From contig MWEF01000001.1 in the NCBI GenBank assembly GCA_002070905.1, positions 62,001 to 126,000 on the forward strand: a stretch of DNA of 64,000 nt, given 5' to 3'. The stretch is from Tenericutes bacterium ADurb.Bin087 (lineage in GTDB: Bacteria; Bacillota_I; Bacilli_A; RFN20; CAG-826). The translations under genes were made by a program, and so were the position numbers. Within the stretch, counting starts at the first letter, position 1. Every line of letters begins with the position of its first letter. Under the pieces are notes generated by a model. It did not search any database, was not told the DNA's origin, and worked only from the letters and a program-made list of their open reading frames with translations. Of the stretch, positions 36,479 to 46,115 are shown piece by piece.

Positions 36479-37456
36479 GTGAAGTGGGTAGAAGAATTAC
36501 AATCGAAATATGATGTAAACATATTATATGATGTCTTTTTACGTGAAAATGATTCACTTTATTTTCTTGTTGAAGAAGGACATAAAATATGCGATAAACC
36601 ACTGCTTAAATTATTTGGCTCGTGCGCTAATGTTGGGTTACCACATTGTGTTAAAACACTAGACGAATTATTTAGTTATATTGATGTTAAGAGCCAAATA
36701 TGTGATATTCGTGGTGTTAAAGAATATATTACTGAATTACATCGTGAAATCGATAGTGATCAAACACGCGTTGTACTCTATCTGCCACTAGATTTTTGTG
36801 GTAATAAAAAGTATTTAGAACTTGTAATTATTAAAATGTTTAAACGTAATGTCTCAATCGTTGTCCTTAATCAAATTGATATGAAGAAAGTTAATGTTGA
36901 ATCACTTTATTTTGAATCTTATAAAGATAGTTTGACTGGGCTTTTCAATTTTAGCACCTTAATGTTCCACATAAACAAGACGACGAACAATCATTATTTT
37001 GGTTTTATTGATTTAGATTATTTTAAAATTGTTAATGATACCTTCGGCCATAAAGTTGGTGATGATGTACTCGCAAGAGTTGGCCGCGTTTTAATTGAAA
37101 TCGCTGATGATACAGTTATTATGTATCGCAAAAGTGGGGACGAATTCATCTTCATGACACTCGGGCTTAATTTTGAAGAAACAAAAAAACTCGTGAAGCG
37201 GATTCAAAACGCAATTCGCTCCGTTGAATTACCAAACATTAAGGTTAATTGTTCCATTGGTGTCGCTGAATATCGTCATAATAATGGGCATTATAGCGCG
37301 CACGATGCTGTTAATATTGCGGACGTGGCGATGTATGTTTCTAAATCAACAGGGCGGGGGTCAGTTACTTATTTTAAAGAAGCAGAAGCTAAAAAAATAA
37401 TTGATTCTGGACCGCTTGAAAAGACATTAGAATTACTTGAAGCAAGGGCGCGCTAA
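36479..37456 (+). CDS. GGDEF-domain protein, probable diguanylate cyclase
   Basis: 325 residues from a GTG with GAGGT 10 bp upstream. The N-terminal 145 residues form a sensor-like domain I cannot name, with no membrane helix. The GGDEF domain starts at DSLTGLFNF (about 150) and includes FIDLDYFKIVNDTFGH and the active site SGDEF (about 219), one of the forms found in active cyclases. The RxxD inhibitory site is absent: a Val occupies the Asp position. It would make c-di-GMP, the ligand of the two riboswitches elsewhere in the window. It is monocistronic between the lacI gene and a terminator. Confidence 0.87.
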   Translation: MKWVEELQSKYDVNILYDVFLRENDSLYFLVEEGHKICDKPLLKLFGSCANVGLPHCVKTLDELFSYIDVKSQICDIRGVKEYITELHREIDSDQTRVVLYLPLDFCGNKKYLELVIIKMFKRNVSIVVLNQIDMKKVNVESLYFESYKDSLTGLFNFSTLMFHINKTTNNHYFGFIDLDYFKIVNDTFGHKVGDDVLARVGRVLIEIADDTVIMYRKSGDEFIFMTLGLNFEETKKLVKRIQNAIRSVELPNIKVNCSIGVAEYRHNNGHYSAHDAVNIADVAMYVSKSTGRGSVTYFKEAEAKKIIDSGPLEKTLELLEARAR

Positions 37457-37477
37457 AAAGATTATTAGCGAACTTAT

Positions 37478-37505
37478 AAAGACACGATGATGTGTCTTTT
37501 TTATT
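37478..37505 (+). terminator. Rho-independent terminator
   Basis: AAAGACAC, GATGAT loop, GTGTCTTT, followed by T residues; ends the GGDEF transcript. Confidence 0.88.
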
Positions 37506-37607
37506 TTGTTGACTAAAAGTCAAAAAGGATGCAAAATTAAAATAGATAGTAATTCGTTTTAAACGTGAGTTAAGTGTTTAGCCACTTAATTGCTGAAAGG
37601 AAACATT

Positions 37608-39539
37608 ATGCAAAGGTCATCCACTATTAAAAAAATTTCGCGCTTTTTAGTATCACTATTCTTTTTAGGGATGTTGACAACATTAGTTAGTTGCAAAAAC
37701 AATACTAATTTAGTGACTAAAACTAAAATGCAACAAGTTAAATCAAAACTAAAATTTGTGCAATTAGCAAAGGAGGGGCGCCGCAGTCAAGGTAGTTATT
37801 TTGATACGGCCACTGATGCAGTCCCAGAAACTGGTAGTAGTAATGACGCAAAAGGGCGCGACTTTACTGGCACAAATGAACAAGTGGAAGGCGTCAGCGA
37901 AGCCGATTTAATTAAAACCGATGGTTATCAAGTTTATTATTTAGCGAGAGAACGCGGGACGCTCCAAGTTTTTGATGTCGCCGATGATAAAAGTATTACT
38001 TTAAGTGATTCATTATCATTAGAAAATTCTTATGGTCTTGGTCTTTACTTATTGCCAGAATACGTTGTTGTGATCAGTGAAAAATATGAATACGAAAGTA
38101 TGCCTGGCTATGATGAATTTTGGATGCCAGGATGGTATGGATATGCAACAACCGCCATTACCGTCATTGAACGCACTAATCATGAAGTCGTCTATGAGTT
38201 AAATATCAAAGAAAACATTATTATTGATCACCGTGTGATTGACGATAATTTATTCCTTGTTGGCTATGATTACATAAATATCAATGAGAAAGACCCACGA
38301 CCCGTTATCACACTTTTAGATGGTAGCGTGTCATACATTGATTACAATGATATTTATTATTTCGATAATACACCAGCTTATGGGATGACAAAGATTGTTG
38401 GGCTCAAATTAAATAGTAATCCTAAGGCGATTAGCTTTAACGCTAAAGGGTTTTTAGGCGCTGATTATGGGTATAAACAAGTTTATGTTTCACAAACCGA
38501 CTTATATCTTTGTGATTCAAACTTTCTCTATGATGAAACTAGTTATAATTCAAGCTTAACAATTAGTCAGTTTGCCCTTGATTTAGTTGAGGCGGACGTT
38601 AATTATGTCGCCGCGGCCATTGTGGATGGGTGGATGCTTAATCAATTCTCCATGGACTATTACGCGGGACACCTACGTGTAGCGACGACAAATGTTAGTG
38701 TGCGCTGGACATTGGATGATGAAGATTATATTTCTAGTTGGACACAAACGATTATTAATCACTTATTTATCTTAAAAGTTAATAAACGGACGCAAACTTT
38801 TGCACTAGTGGGCCATTTAAGCGAGGGCTTAGGTAAACCAAATGAATCAATTAAATCGGTACGCTTCCTTGGTAATAAAGCATACATTGTTACTTTTGAG
38901 ACACGTGACCCGCTTTATATTATTGATTTAAGTGATCCCGCAAAACCAGTGATTACAGGTGATATAGAACTACCAGGGTATGATGTTTATCAACATCCAT
39001 TTGGCGAGAGTTTTGTGTTAGGCTTAGGCTATACAGCAGATGATAGCGGCTTTACGAACGGTATTAAACTTACCGCATATGAAACAACACTTGGTAATGA
39101 ACGCGAAATTCAAACATACGTTATTTACGAATATGTGTCCGAGAATATTGAAAACGGGTGGTATTATTCATATGGCTATACGGAAGCGTTATGGGATCAT
39201 AAAGCACTGCTTGTTTCGGTGAAAGATGGAATACTTGGCGTACCATTCTTTGAATACTCATATTCGTGGGAATACAAAATTGATGAAAATGGCGATGCAA
39301 CGGATTATGAATGGAATAGCGAATGGAGTTTCAACTATCAAATATTTGATATTGACTTTGCCTGCGAAAACCCCATTGCGACACCAGTCAAAGTAATGCA
39401 CCCCGCGGTTGGTGATTATATTTACCCCATAAATCGCTCAGTGTTAATTGAAGGAGTGCTTTATATTTTCTCCACTTATTACGTCAGTACTTACGATTTA
39501 GCAACAAAAGTAACTAGCGAACCAATCTATCTGGCATAA
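37608..39539 (+). CDS. Beta-propeller lipoprotein (Beta_propel family)
   Basis: 643 residues from the ATG at 37608 (AAAGG upstream; in-frame codon at 37590 rejected). Lipobox TLVSC with Cys29. The family hallmark TNEQVEGVSEADLIKTDG (about 92-110) identifies the secreted C-terminal beta-propeller family (PF09826). Repeated blade strands continue to the end (for example VYYLARERGTLQVFDV and AYIVTFETRDPLYIIDL). Function of the family is unknown; the proteins are exported and thought to bind ligands or peptides. It has terminators or gaps on both sides and stands alone. Confidence 0.85.
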   Translation: MQRSSTIKKISRFLVSLFFLGMLTTLVSCKNNTNLVTKTKMQQVKSKLKFVQLAKEGRRSQGSYFDTATDAVPETGSSNDAKGRDFTGTNEQVEGVSEADLIKTDGYQVYYLARERGTLQVFDVADDKSITLSDSLSLENSYGLGLYLLPEYVVVISEKYEYESMPGYDEFWMPGWYGYATTAITVIERTNHEVVYELNIKENIIIDHRVIDDNLFLVGYDYININEKDPRPVITLLDGSVSYIDYNDIYYFDNTPAYGMTKIVGLKLNSNPKAISFNAKGFLGADYGYKQVYVSQTDLYLCDSNFLYDETSYNSSLTISQFALDLVEADVNYVAAAIVDGWMLNQFSMDYYAGHLRVATTNVSVRWTLDDEDYISSWTQTIINHLFILKVNKRTQTFALVGHLSEGLGKPNESIKSVRFLGNKAYIVTFETRDPLYIIDLSDPAKPVITGDIELPGYDVYQHPFGESFVLGLGYTADDSGFTNGIKLTAYETTLGNEREIQTYVIYEYVSENIENGWYYSYGYTEALWDHKALLVSVKDGILGVPFFEYSYSWEYKIDENGDATDYEWNSEWSFNYQIFDIDFACENPIATPVKVMHPAVGDYIYPINRSVLIEGVLYIFSTYYVSTYDLATKVTSEPIYLA

Positions 39540-39655
39540 GGCAATTTATTAGCATTATTTGCTGACATATTCACACAGTAAATAGTGCTTTTTACATCAA
39601 ATTTAACGACAAAAGGGCATTATTTTCAATAAAATGTGAAAATTTTACCAAGTCG

Positions 39656-39686
39656 TTGACTAATGACCACTTATCAGTGCTATAAT
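39656..39686 (+). promoter_or_regulatory. Extended -10 promoter
   Basis: TTGACT, 19-bp spacer and TATAAT preceded by TGC, giving the extended TGnTATAAT form; 21 bp before the next start codon. Confidence 0.65.
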
Positions 39687-39707
39687 AATAACAAAGGGGA
39701 AAACAAC

Positions 39708-41492
39708 ATGAAAATTGAAACAAGATTAGATTTCATCTTAATTGATGGAACCGAGCTCGTTATTAATGATGCTCTCAAAACACTGGCAAAATTACCAGTA
39801 AGCGACCTAGTCGAATTTTTAAAGGGCCCTAAACTATATTCACGTCGTGACCATGCAAACATTTTAAAGAATGTGATGCGTGATGAAGTTTGGAAATTTA
39901 AATTAGTTTCGCGCGTTGCTGAAAAAGGACTTTCGAATGACTTCTTTAGCCGCCTTGATTATTTTGAAGATAGCCCTGTAACCGTTCTTGAAAATCTATT
40001 TGAACGGATGGTCAAGATACAACCAGAATTAATGGACTACTATCTTGAAGACTTATGGCTTTTCGCCATCCAAGTCACAAACAAAGACAAAGAATTAGCG
40101 AGACTTTATAAAAAAGCGAAGAAAAACGACACAAGTAAGATAGTTTTGCGCGAACTCTTCCCATCGCTTGAGGTTCTCTTTGGTGATGAAGAGGGCGATA
40201 TTGATGGCGTTTTAGCCCGTTCTTTCACTGAAAAAGGACTTCACAGTGCCACAATTAAAGAATTACGGGAAATTGCGGAGAAAAATGAAGTCTTATTGCC
40301 AACAAATATCACGAAACAGGACATAGTGGACGGAATTATTGCTGTTTTACCAAAAGTGGCGAAAGCTAAAGATGTCCCACATCTCACTGAAGACGTGAAG
40401 GATATGACGATTGCGCAATTAAAAGAATTTGTCACAAAATATAAAATCGATGTGCCAACTGAACTTAAGAAGCAAGACGTTGGTGAATTACTTGTGAAAA
40501 ATTATGTGAACAAAAATGCCGCAAACGTCGTAACCGATCTAAAATATGTCTTACCCGAAAGGGTTGAAGAAAGAGTTGACTTCAGTGATGAAAATCCGAA
40601 AGTTGTTCGCCTCCGCGAAAGGGTGAAAGAACTTGAAAAAGAATTAGAAGATCGGCCAGTGGTTGACGAAGCAAAGGTCGATGAAAGTAAACTCATGAAG
40701 GAACAGGAAAAAGTTGAAGCGCTTTCGCAAGAATTACAACAAGCAAAGGCTGAACTTGCGGAAAAACCAAAAGAAGTACGCGTCGAAGTGCCAGGACCAA
40801 CGGTGATTCGGACAGTCATTAGCAAAAAAGAATTACAAAAACAAAAAGAGCATTACGAGGCAATTATTGCTGAACAAGAAAAAGAACGTTCAATGCTTAT
40901 TGCCCGTCGTGAATATGATGAAGTTTTAGCGGAGTATGGCCGTGTTAAAGCCTTGCTTGATGAAAAAGAAGCAGAAAAAGTTGAAGAAAAACCAGTTGAA
41001 CCTCAACCCGCTCCTCAATATGAAGAACCTTATTACGGCTCATTACATGCGAAGGTTGATCGACTCACTGATCGCGTTCATGAATTACAACTTGAAATCT
41101 TACGCAAAGAACTTGCTGATAAAAAAGCGGCACCAGTTAGCACTGAAGAGCAACCAGATACTGAAGTAAATATTTATTTCGATAGTAATCTTGCCAAACG
41201 GATCGCTGATAATAAGAATGATGTCGTGCTTGATGGCAAAACTAAGAAACGTAAAAAGAAAAGAGGGGTAGGCTGCAAATTGTTCTGGGCTATCTTTATT
41301 ATCTTACTTTTAGTCGTTGTCGTGTTTATGGCCGCATGGACATTAGAACACTTCAATATCACTCCACTTGCGGGACCACCGTGGCTTGCTGATCGCTTTA
41401 ACGCTGCGGTTTTATGGCTCCATAATATAGTACAACTTGTATTTGATACAGTACGCGGATGGTTTGGTCTTGTCCGGGTAGTAGGTCGATAG
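39708..41492 (+). CDS. Coiled-coil, tail-anchored protein with SAP-like repeats and VNIYFDSN motif
   Basis: 594 residues from the ATG at 39708 (AAAGGGG upstream); the frame from 39663 begins inside the promoter. The N-terminal 170 residues are alpha-helical and unrecognised. Two SAP/Rho-N-like helix-extended-helix repeats (about 188-225, ATIKELREIAEKNEV; and about 236-270, MTIAQLKEFVTKYKI) follow. A Glu/Lys coiled coil spans about 295-470. Then come EVNIYFDSNLAKRI (about 485), a basic KKRKKKR stretch and one TM helix (about 525-545) with a short exported tail. SAP-like repeats suggest nucleic-acid contact at the membrane. The motif and layout are shared with the next gene. No function is known. 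Confidence 0.7.
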   Translation: MKIETRLDFILIDGTELVINDALKTLAKLPVSDLVEFLKGPKLYSRRDHANILKNVMRDEVWKFKLVSRVAEKGLSNDFFSRLDYFEDSPVTVLENLFERMVKIQPELMDYYLEDLWLFAIQVTNKDKELARLYKKAKKNDTSKIVLRELFPSLEVLFGDEEGDIDGVLARSFTEKGLHSATIKELREIAEKNEVLLPTNITKQDIVDGIIAVLPKVAKAKDVPHLTEDVKDMTIAQLKEFVTKYKIDVPTELKKQDVGELLVKNYVNKNAANVVTDLKYVLPERVEERVDFSDENPKVVRLRERVKELEKELEDRPVVDEAKVDESKLMKEQEKVEALSQELQQAKAELAEKPKEVRVEVPGPTVIRTVISKKELQKQKEHYEAIIAEQEKERSMLIARREYDEVLAEYGRVKALLDEKEAEKVEEKPVEPQPAPQYEEPYYGSLHAKVDRLTDRVHELQLEILRKELADKKAAPVSTEEQPDTEVNIYFDSNLAKRIADNKNDVVLDGKTKKRKKKRGVGCKLFWAIFIILLLVVVVFMAAWTLEHFNITPLAGPPWLADRFNAAVLWLHNIVQLVFDTVRGWFGLVRVVGR

Positions 41493-41508
41493 GAAGGGGA
41501 TTTAAGTT

Positions 41509-41964
41509 ATGAGTAAAAAACGTCGAATTAAACAATTAGAAGCTCAAGTTGCTGAACTTGAAGCAAAGCTTGATGGTAAAGCAGAACAAAAAGCACCAAA
41601 GAAAGCGGCGAAAAACTCCGTGAACGTTTATTTTGATAGCAACTTTGTTAATAGTTTAGTCGCTAATCAAATGAAATATGGTCGTCGCTCACGGCTTGAT
41701 GATCTTAATATCGATCCAAACGATAAAAAAGCAGTGCGCAGAGCACGCGCTCGCCGTTTCTTCCGCTTTTTATGGAAATTCATTGTTGTCCTTGTCATTG
41801 CTGCCATTGTGGCCGCTGTTGCAGCCGCGATCTTAATGGTTATTGTTTGGGCGCTTGTTAATTTCCAAATTATGACCCCAACCTCCAATCCATTTATTGG
41901 CATGGTGTGGGGATGGATTGAATGGTTCTTTGCCCTCTTTGGCATGGATGTACCAGTCTTCTAA
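41509..41964 (+). CDS. Small coiled-coil, tail-anchored paralog with VNVYFDSN motif
   Basis: 151 residues: a short coiled coil (about 6-25, RIKQLEAQVAELEAKL), SVNVYFDSNFVNSLVANQ (about 37-54), a basic Arg-rich region (about 58-87) and one strong TM helix (about 90-122). This is the C-terminal plan of the preceding protein in miniature. It starts 16 bp after that gene and ends at a terminator, so the two form an operon and may assemble through the shared motif. No family recognised. Confidence 0.68.
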   Translation: MSKKRRIKQLEAQVAELEAKLDGKAEQKAPKKAAKNSVNVYFDSNFVNSLVANQMKYGRRSRLDDLNIDPNDKKAVRRARARRFFRFLWKFIVVLVIAAIVAAVAAAILMVIVWALVNFQIMTPTSNPFIGMVWGWIEWFFALFGMDVPVF

Positions 41965-41992
41965 CTCCACTTAATTTACGATTAAGCATTTT

Positions 41993-42017
41993 AAAGGGGC
42001 CGCTACGCCCCTTTTTT
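41993..42017 (+). terminator. Rho-independent terminator
   Basis: AAGGGGC, CGCTAC loop, GCCCCTT, followed by TTTT. Confidence 0.9.
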
Positions 42018-42151
42018 GTTATAATTAAAATAGATATTAAAAAGAAAAGCATATATTCATAAATACACTCATAAGGTCATTATAATTGAACACGAAAATT
42101 AAATAGAAATCATCTCTCAAGTCATCAATAATAATGAAAGGAGCGGAGCTA

Positions 42152-43348
42152 ATGTTAAAAATATTCGATCGTTTATATCAAGGTTTGTTATACCTTGGGC
42201 GCCCATTTTTAAGATGGCGAGAACCAGTGATTGTAGAGTCATATAGTGAATTAGTGAATATCCTCATTGCGCAGAACAAAAAGAAGGTACTCATTGTGCT
42301 TGATGAAGGTTTGACCCAATTACATTTACATAATGTACTCATTGATACACTTAAAAATAAACACTTTAATTACCATATTTTTAGTGATGTTACGGCAAAT
42401 CCGACGATTAATCAAGTCGAAGCTGGTTTATTTGCCTATATTGCTTTTGGCTGCGATGCTATTATTGGCTTTGGGGGCGGCAGTCCAATGGATGTGGCTA
42501 AAGCCATTGCCGCCCGCGTTGCACGGCCAAACAAAAACTTAGTGCAACTCGGCGGAACGCTTAAAGTATTAAAAAAGACTCCGCTTTTAATCGCTATTCC
42601 CACAACGTCAGGCACGGGGAGCGAAGCAACAGTGGCGGCGATTGTCGTTGATGAAAGAACAAGGCGAAAATATGCGATTAATGATCCTGTTTTGATTCCT
42701 AGCTATGCGCTCCTTGTTCCTGAGTTAACGTTTAAATTACCACCATTTATAACGGCGACGACAGGAATGGATGCTTTAACGCACGCTGTTGAAGCTTACA
42801 TTAATAATGGTGGCACTAAATTTACTAACGCTAAAGCGATTAATGCAGTGAAATTAGTGTTTGAATATTTAAAGAAAGCTTATGATAATCCAAATGATTT
42901 AACAGCGCGGCGTAATATGCAAATAGCGGCCTATGACGCTGGGGTTGCTTTTACCCGTAATTATGTTGGGTACGTCCATGCCTTAAGTCATCCACTGAGT
43001 GCCTTTTACGGATTAGCGCATGGTTATGTTAATGCGTTAATTTTGCCTTTCATGTTAGACAAATATGGTCGCAAAATTTATCGCAAATTAGCAGATTTAG
43101 CGCGTAAGAGTGGAGTAATAAAAAAAGGTCTTAAAAACGCCGAAACCGCTAAACTTTTCATTAGTGAAATTCGTGCATTAAATGACCATTTTGGTATCCC
43201 TACAACGATACCGCAGATTAAAGAAGAAGACATCCCACAATTAGCGGCATTCGCCAATAAAGAAGCGCGCCCTCTTTACCCGACACCGCGCATTTATGAA
43301 ACAAATGAATTAGAAGATTTTTATCGTCAATTAAAAGGAGAAAATTAA
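42152..43348 (+). CDS. Iron-containing alcohol dehydrogenase
   Basis: 398 residues from the ATG at 42152 (AAAGGAGCGG site; in-frame 42134 precedes it). Group III Fe-ADH: NAD-binding GFGGGSPMDVAKA (about 106-118), PTTSGTGSE (about 150-158), and metal ligands in DALTHAVEAY (about 207), HALSHPLSAF (about 272) and GLAHGYVN (about 285). Oxidises or reduces alcohols/aldehydes with NAD(P). It is immediately followed by an aldehyde dehydrogenase gene, suggesting a shared alcohol-aldehyde-acid route. The substrate is not determinable. Confidence 0.92.
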   Translation: MLKIFDRLYQGLLYLGRPFLRWREPVIVESYSELVNILIAQNKKKVLIVLDEGLTQLHLHNVLIDTLKNKHFNYHIFSDVTANPTINQVEAGLFAYIAFGCDAIIGFGGGSPMDVAKAIAARVARPNKNLVQLGGTLKVLKKTPLLIAIPTTSGTGSEATVAAIVVDERTRRKYAINDPVLIPSYALLVPELTFKLPPFITATTGMDALTHAVEAYINNGGTKFTNAKAINAVKLVFEYLKKAYDNPNDLTARRNMQIAAYDAGVAFTRNYVGYVHALSHPLSAFYGLAHGYVNALILPFMLDKYGRKIYRKLADLARKSGVIKKGLKNAETAKLFISEIRALNDHFGIPTTIPQIKEEDIPQLAAFANKEARPLYPTPRIYETNELEDFYRQLKGEN

Positions 43349-44692
43349 ATGTTAAAACAAATTGAAGCCCAAAGAGCAGCAATGCAAAAAACGTTTCCGT
43401 TAAGCTATGAAACAAGGAGAGAGTTGCTCTTAAACCTGCAAAAAGCAATTAAACACCATGAAACAGCGATTTACGATGCCCTTTACGCTGATTTGCGAAA
43501 AGACGTTTGGGAAGTGTTTGTGACGGAACTTGGTATCGTTTATGAAGAACTGCATTTCGCCCTTAAAAACCTTAAAAAATGGATGCGAAAGAAATACATT
43601 AAAACATCACTCGTACAATTTCCGGCACGGAATTTTATCTTGCCAGAACCATATGGTCAAGTCTTAATTATGAGTCCGTGGAATTATCCGCTACAGCTCA
43701 CAATCTTACCACTAATTGGCGCAATTGCCGCTGGTAATTACGCGGTTGTAAAACCAAGTGCATATGCCCCTGAAATTGCGAAAGTGATGCAACAAATTGT
43801 CGAAAAAGCTTTCCCCAATAAAGAAGCGATTTTATTCCTTGGTGGTCGCAAAGTTAATGAAGAAATATTACAAGGTGTCTATGATTTTATTTTCTTTACG
43901 GGTAGTCCAGGGGTTGGTAAAATTGTAATGCGCCAAGCAAGTGAACATTTGACACCAGTTGTGCTTGAATTAGGCGGTAAGTCGCCACTTATTATTACTG
44001 AAGATGCAGATATTCCCTTAACAATTAGACGTCTTAAATTTGCTAAACTCATAAATTTGGGTCAAACATGTGTCGCCCCTGACTATGTATTACTTGATAA
44101 GAAACTTATTGATAAAGTTGACGATATTCGCAAGGCATTTACCGTTGAAGGTGATGAGGCGGCAAGACTACCAAAAATCGTTAATGAAAAACATTATTTG
44201 CGCCTTAAAGCTGTGTTAGAGGAAGTTGGTAGTAATAACTTTGATGAAAAAACACAAACAATTAAACCAACAATCGTGCTTAATCCACCGCTTGATAGTG
44301 AGCTGATGCGCGAAGAAATATTTGGTCCAATTTTACCAATAATTACCTATGAAACGCTTGATGAAGCAATTGATTTTATTAATGCGCGGCCAAAACCTTT
44401 AGCGTTATATCTCTTTACCAAATCAAAAGCAATAATAAAAAAAGTATTGTCGAAAACAACAAGTGGATCAGCGGCGATTAATGATGCGGTTGTGCAACTT
44501 GCAAATCCCCACTTCCCATTTGGTGGTGTTGGCAATAGTGGGATGGGTAGTTATCATGGGTATCATACGTTTAAAACATTTAGCCATATGAAGGCTGTTT
44601 TACATAAATCGCGTGCTTTTGATTTTCGCTTCCGCTATAAACCTGGCCCCAAAACAGTTGGGATCTTTAAGAAATTAACACGAAATAAATAA
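43349..44692 (+). CDS. Aldehyde dehydrogenase (class 3 / fatty-aldehyde type)
   Basis: 447 residues. Active-site Glu in VVLELGGKSP (about 208), catalytic Cys in GQTCVAPDY (about 241), NAD-binding FTGSPGVGK (about 185) and MSPWNYPLQLT (about 107). The short N-terminus and an HTFKTFSHMKAV C-terminal block fit the ALDH3-like group that oxidises medium or long aldehydes. AAAGGAG lies in the end of the preceding ADH gene and the two genes are adjacent, so they are one operon. Confidence 0.92.
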   Translation: MLKQIEAQRAAMQKTFPLSYETRRELLLNLQKAIKHHETAIYDALYADLRKDVWEVFVTELGIVYEELHFALKNLKKWMRKKYIKTSLVQFPARNFILPEPYGQVLIMSPWNYPLQLTILPLIGAIAAGNYAVVKPSAYAPEIAKVMQQIVEKAFPNKEAILFLGGRKVNEEILQGVYDFIFFTGSPGVGKIVMRQASEHLTPVVLELGGKSPLIITEDADIPLTIRRLKFAKLINLGQTCVAPDYVLLDKKLIDKVDDIRKAFTVEGDEAARLPKIVNEKHYLRLKAVLEEVGSNNFDEKTQTIKPTIVLNPPLDSELMREEIFGPILPIITYETLDEAIDFINARPKPLALYLFTKSKAIIKKVLSKTTSGSAAINDAVVQLANPHFPFGGVGNSGMGSYHGYHTFKTFSHMKAVLHKSRAFDFRFRYKPGPKTVGIFKKLTRNK

Positions 44693-44717
44693 ACGTACAT
44701 TCATTATTTACAGACTT

Positions 44718-44780
44718 TTCACTTTATAGTGAATATAATTACAAGTTCACTTTACTTTTGGCTCTTTACGCGTGTATAAT
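44718..44780 (+). promoter_or_regulatory. rnf operon promoter with upstream inverted repeat
   Basis: TTTACT (44751) and TATAAT (44775) are 18 bp apart, 22 bp before the rnfC start. A perfect inverted repeat TTCACT-TTAT-AGTGAA (44718-44733) lies upstream and its left arm recurs once as TTCACTTT at 44746; it could bind an activator or redox regulator (inferred). Confidence 0.6.
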
Positions 44781-44802
44781 ATGCGCGATGGAGGGAAAAG
44801 TG

Positions 44803-46104
44803 ATGAAGTTATTCTCAACAAAAGGTCATCGGAAAATTCCTGGCAATAAACATATTAGTCTCGAACGTGACGTGACGACTATTGATCCTAAAAAAGTTGA
44901 ACGGGTTTATTTTCCACTAGTGGCCGGAAATAATGCGCCTCATGAAGTTTTAGTCAAAGAAGGCGACAAAGTTAAAGTTGGAACGAAAATTGCGGTTAAA
45001 CCACAATTTACTGTTCCGTTTTTTAGTAGTGTTTCGGGTACAGTCTTAGCGATTGAAAAACGCTACAATCCTATGACGGGACGGGTTTGTGATCATTTAG
45101 TGATCGAAAACGATTTCAAAATGACCAAAGAAAAACCATTAAAAACCGTTAAATTAGATGCGCCAAAAGAAGAGATTGTCGCCGCAATTAAAGAAGCGGG
45201 TATTATTGGCTTAGGTGGCGCTGGTTTTCCAACGTGGGTTAAATATAATAACGTCAAAGACATTCACACTATTTTAATTAACGCTGTTGAATGTGAACCA
45301 TATTTGACAACCGACTATTTAGAAGCAAAAATGAATGCGGCAAAAATTGTTGGTGGCGCGCGCTACTTACAAAAAGCCGCAGGTGCGAGCAAGATTATTA
45401 TCGCCCTTAAAGTTCATAAGGAGGATGCTTGTAATTGTCTGCGCGACGCTGCAAGTGCATATAGTGATATCGAAGTCCGTGAAGTCCCTGACTATTATCC
45501 AATGGGTTGGGAAAAAACACTCATTTATCACATTTTTAAAAAACGCTACGATAAATTACCAAGTGAAATTGGTGTTATTGTGAATAATAGTTCGACCGCA
45601 ATGGTAGTTTATGATGCCCTTGTTGACGGAAAAGTTGTAACTGAACGCTTAGTAACTGTGAGTGGCAATGTCGTGAAAGATGCGCGCAACATTATTGTGC
45701 CAGTTGGTATTCTTGCCGAAACAATCCTTAAAGAATTTGATATTGAAGATAAAGAATTTGTGCTCTTACCAGGTGGTCCAATGACAAGTAACCCCGCTAA
45801 AGACGCTAGTTATGCGTTAATTAGTTGTATGGGTTCATTAACACTATTAGAAAAAGTAGTGTATCGCCCAGTTGCGTGTTTACGCTGCGGTGCATGTAGT
45901 GCACATTGTCCAGCAGGATTACAACCAGTGGAAATTTTACGTGCTTTTGATGGGCGGGATTATGATAGACTGGAAAAACTTGAAACAATGCGCTGTGTTG
46001 ACTGCGGACTTTGTAGTTATGTCTGTCCAAGTAAAATCGAAGTAACCGATATGATGAAGAAGGCGAAAACGATTCTCCGTGTTCATCAATCGCAGAAGAA
46101 ATAG
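44803..46104 (+). CDS. rnfC: Rnf complex subunit RnfC
   Basis: 433 residues from the ATG at 44803 (GGAGGGA site; in-frame 44758 rejected because it precedes the promoter -10). RnfC carries the NADH-side site of the ferredoxin:NAD oxidoreductase at the cytoplasmic membrane face. Seen: GIIGLGGAGFPTWVK (nucleotide/flavin Gly-rich loop, about 130-144), NAVECEPYLTTD, and two [4Fe-4S] motifs CLRCGACSAHCP (about 362) and CVDCGLCSYVCP (about 401). It leads a ten-gene operon. Confidence 0.95.
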   Translation: MKLFSTKGHRKIPGNKHISLERDVTTIDPKKVERVYFPLVAGNNAPHEVLVKEGDKVKVGTKIAVKPQFTVPFFSSVSGTVLAIEKRYNPMTGRVCDHLVIENDFKMTKEKPLKTVKLDAPKEEIVAAIKEAGIIGLGGAGFPTWVKYNNVKDIHTILINAVECEPYLTTDYLEAKMNAAKIVGGARYLQKAAGASKIIIALKVHKEDACNCLRDAASAYSDIEVREVPDYYPMGWEKTLIYHIFKKRYDKLPSEIGVIVNNSSTAMVVYDALVDGKVVTERLVTVSGNVVKDARNIIVPVGILAETILKEFDIEDKEFVLLPGGPMTSNPAKDASYALISCMGSLTLLEKVVYRPVACLRCGACSAHCPAGLQPVEILRAFDGRDYDRLEKLETMRCVDCGLCSYVCPSKIEVTDMMKKAKTILRVHQSQKK

Positions 46105-46115
46105 AGGTGCATGAT

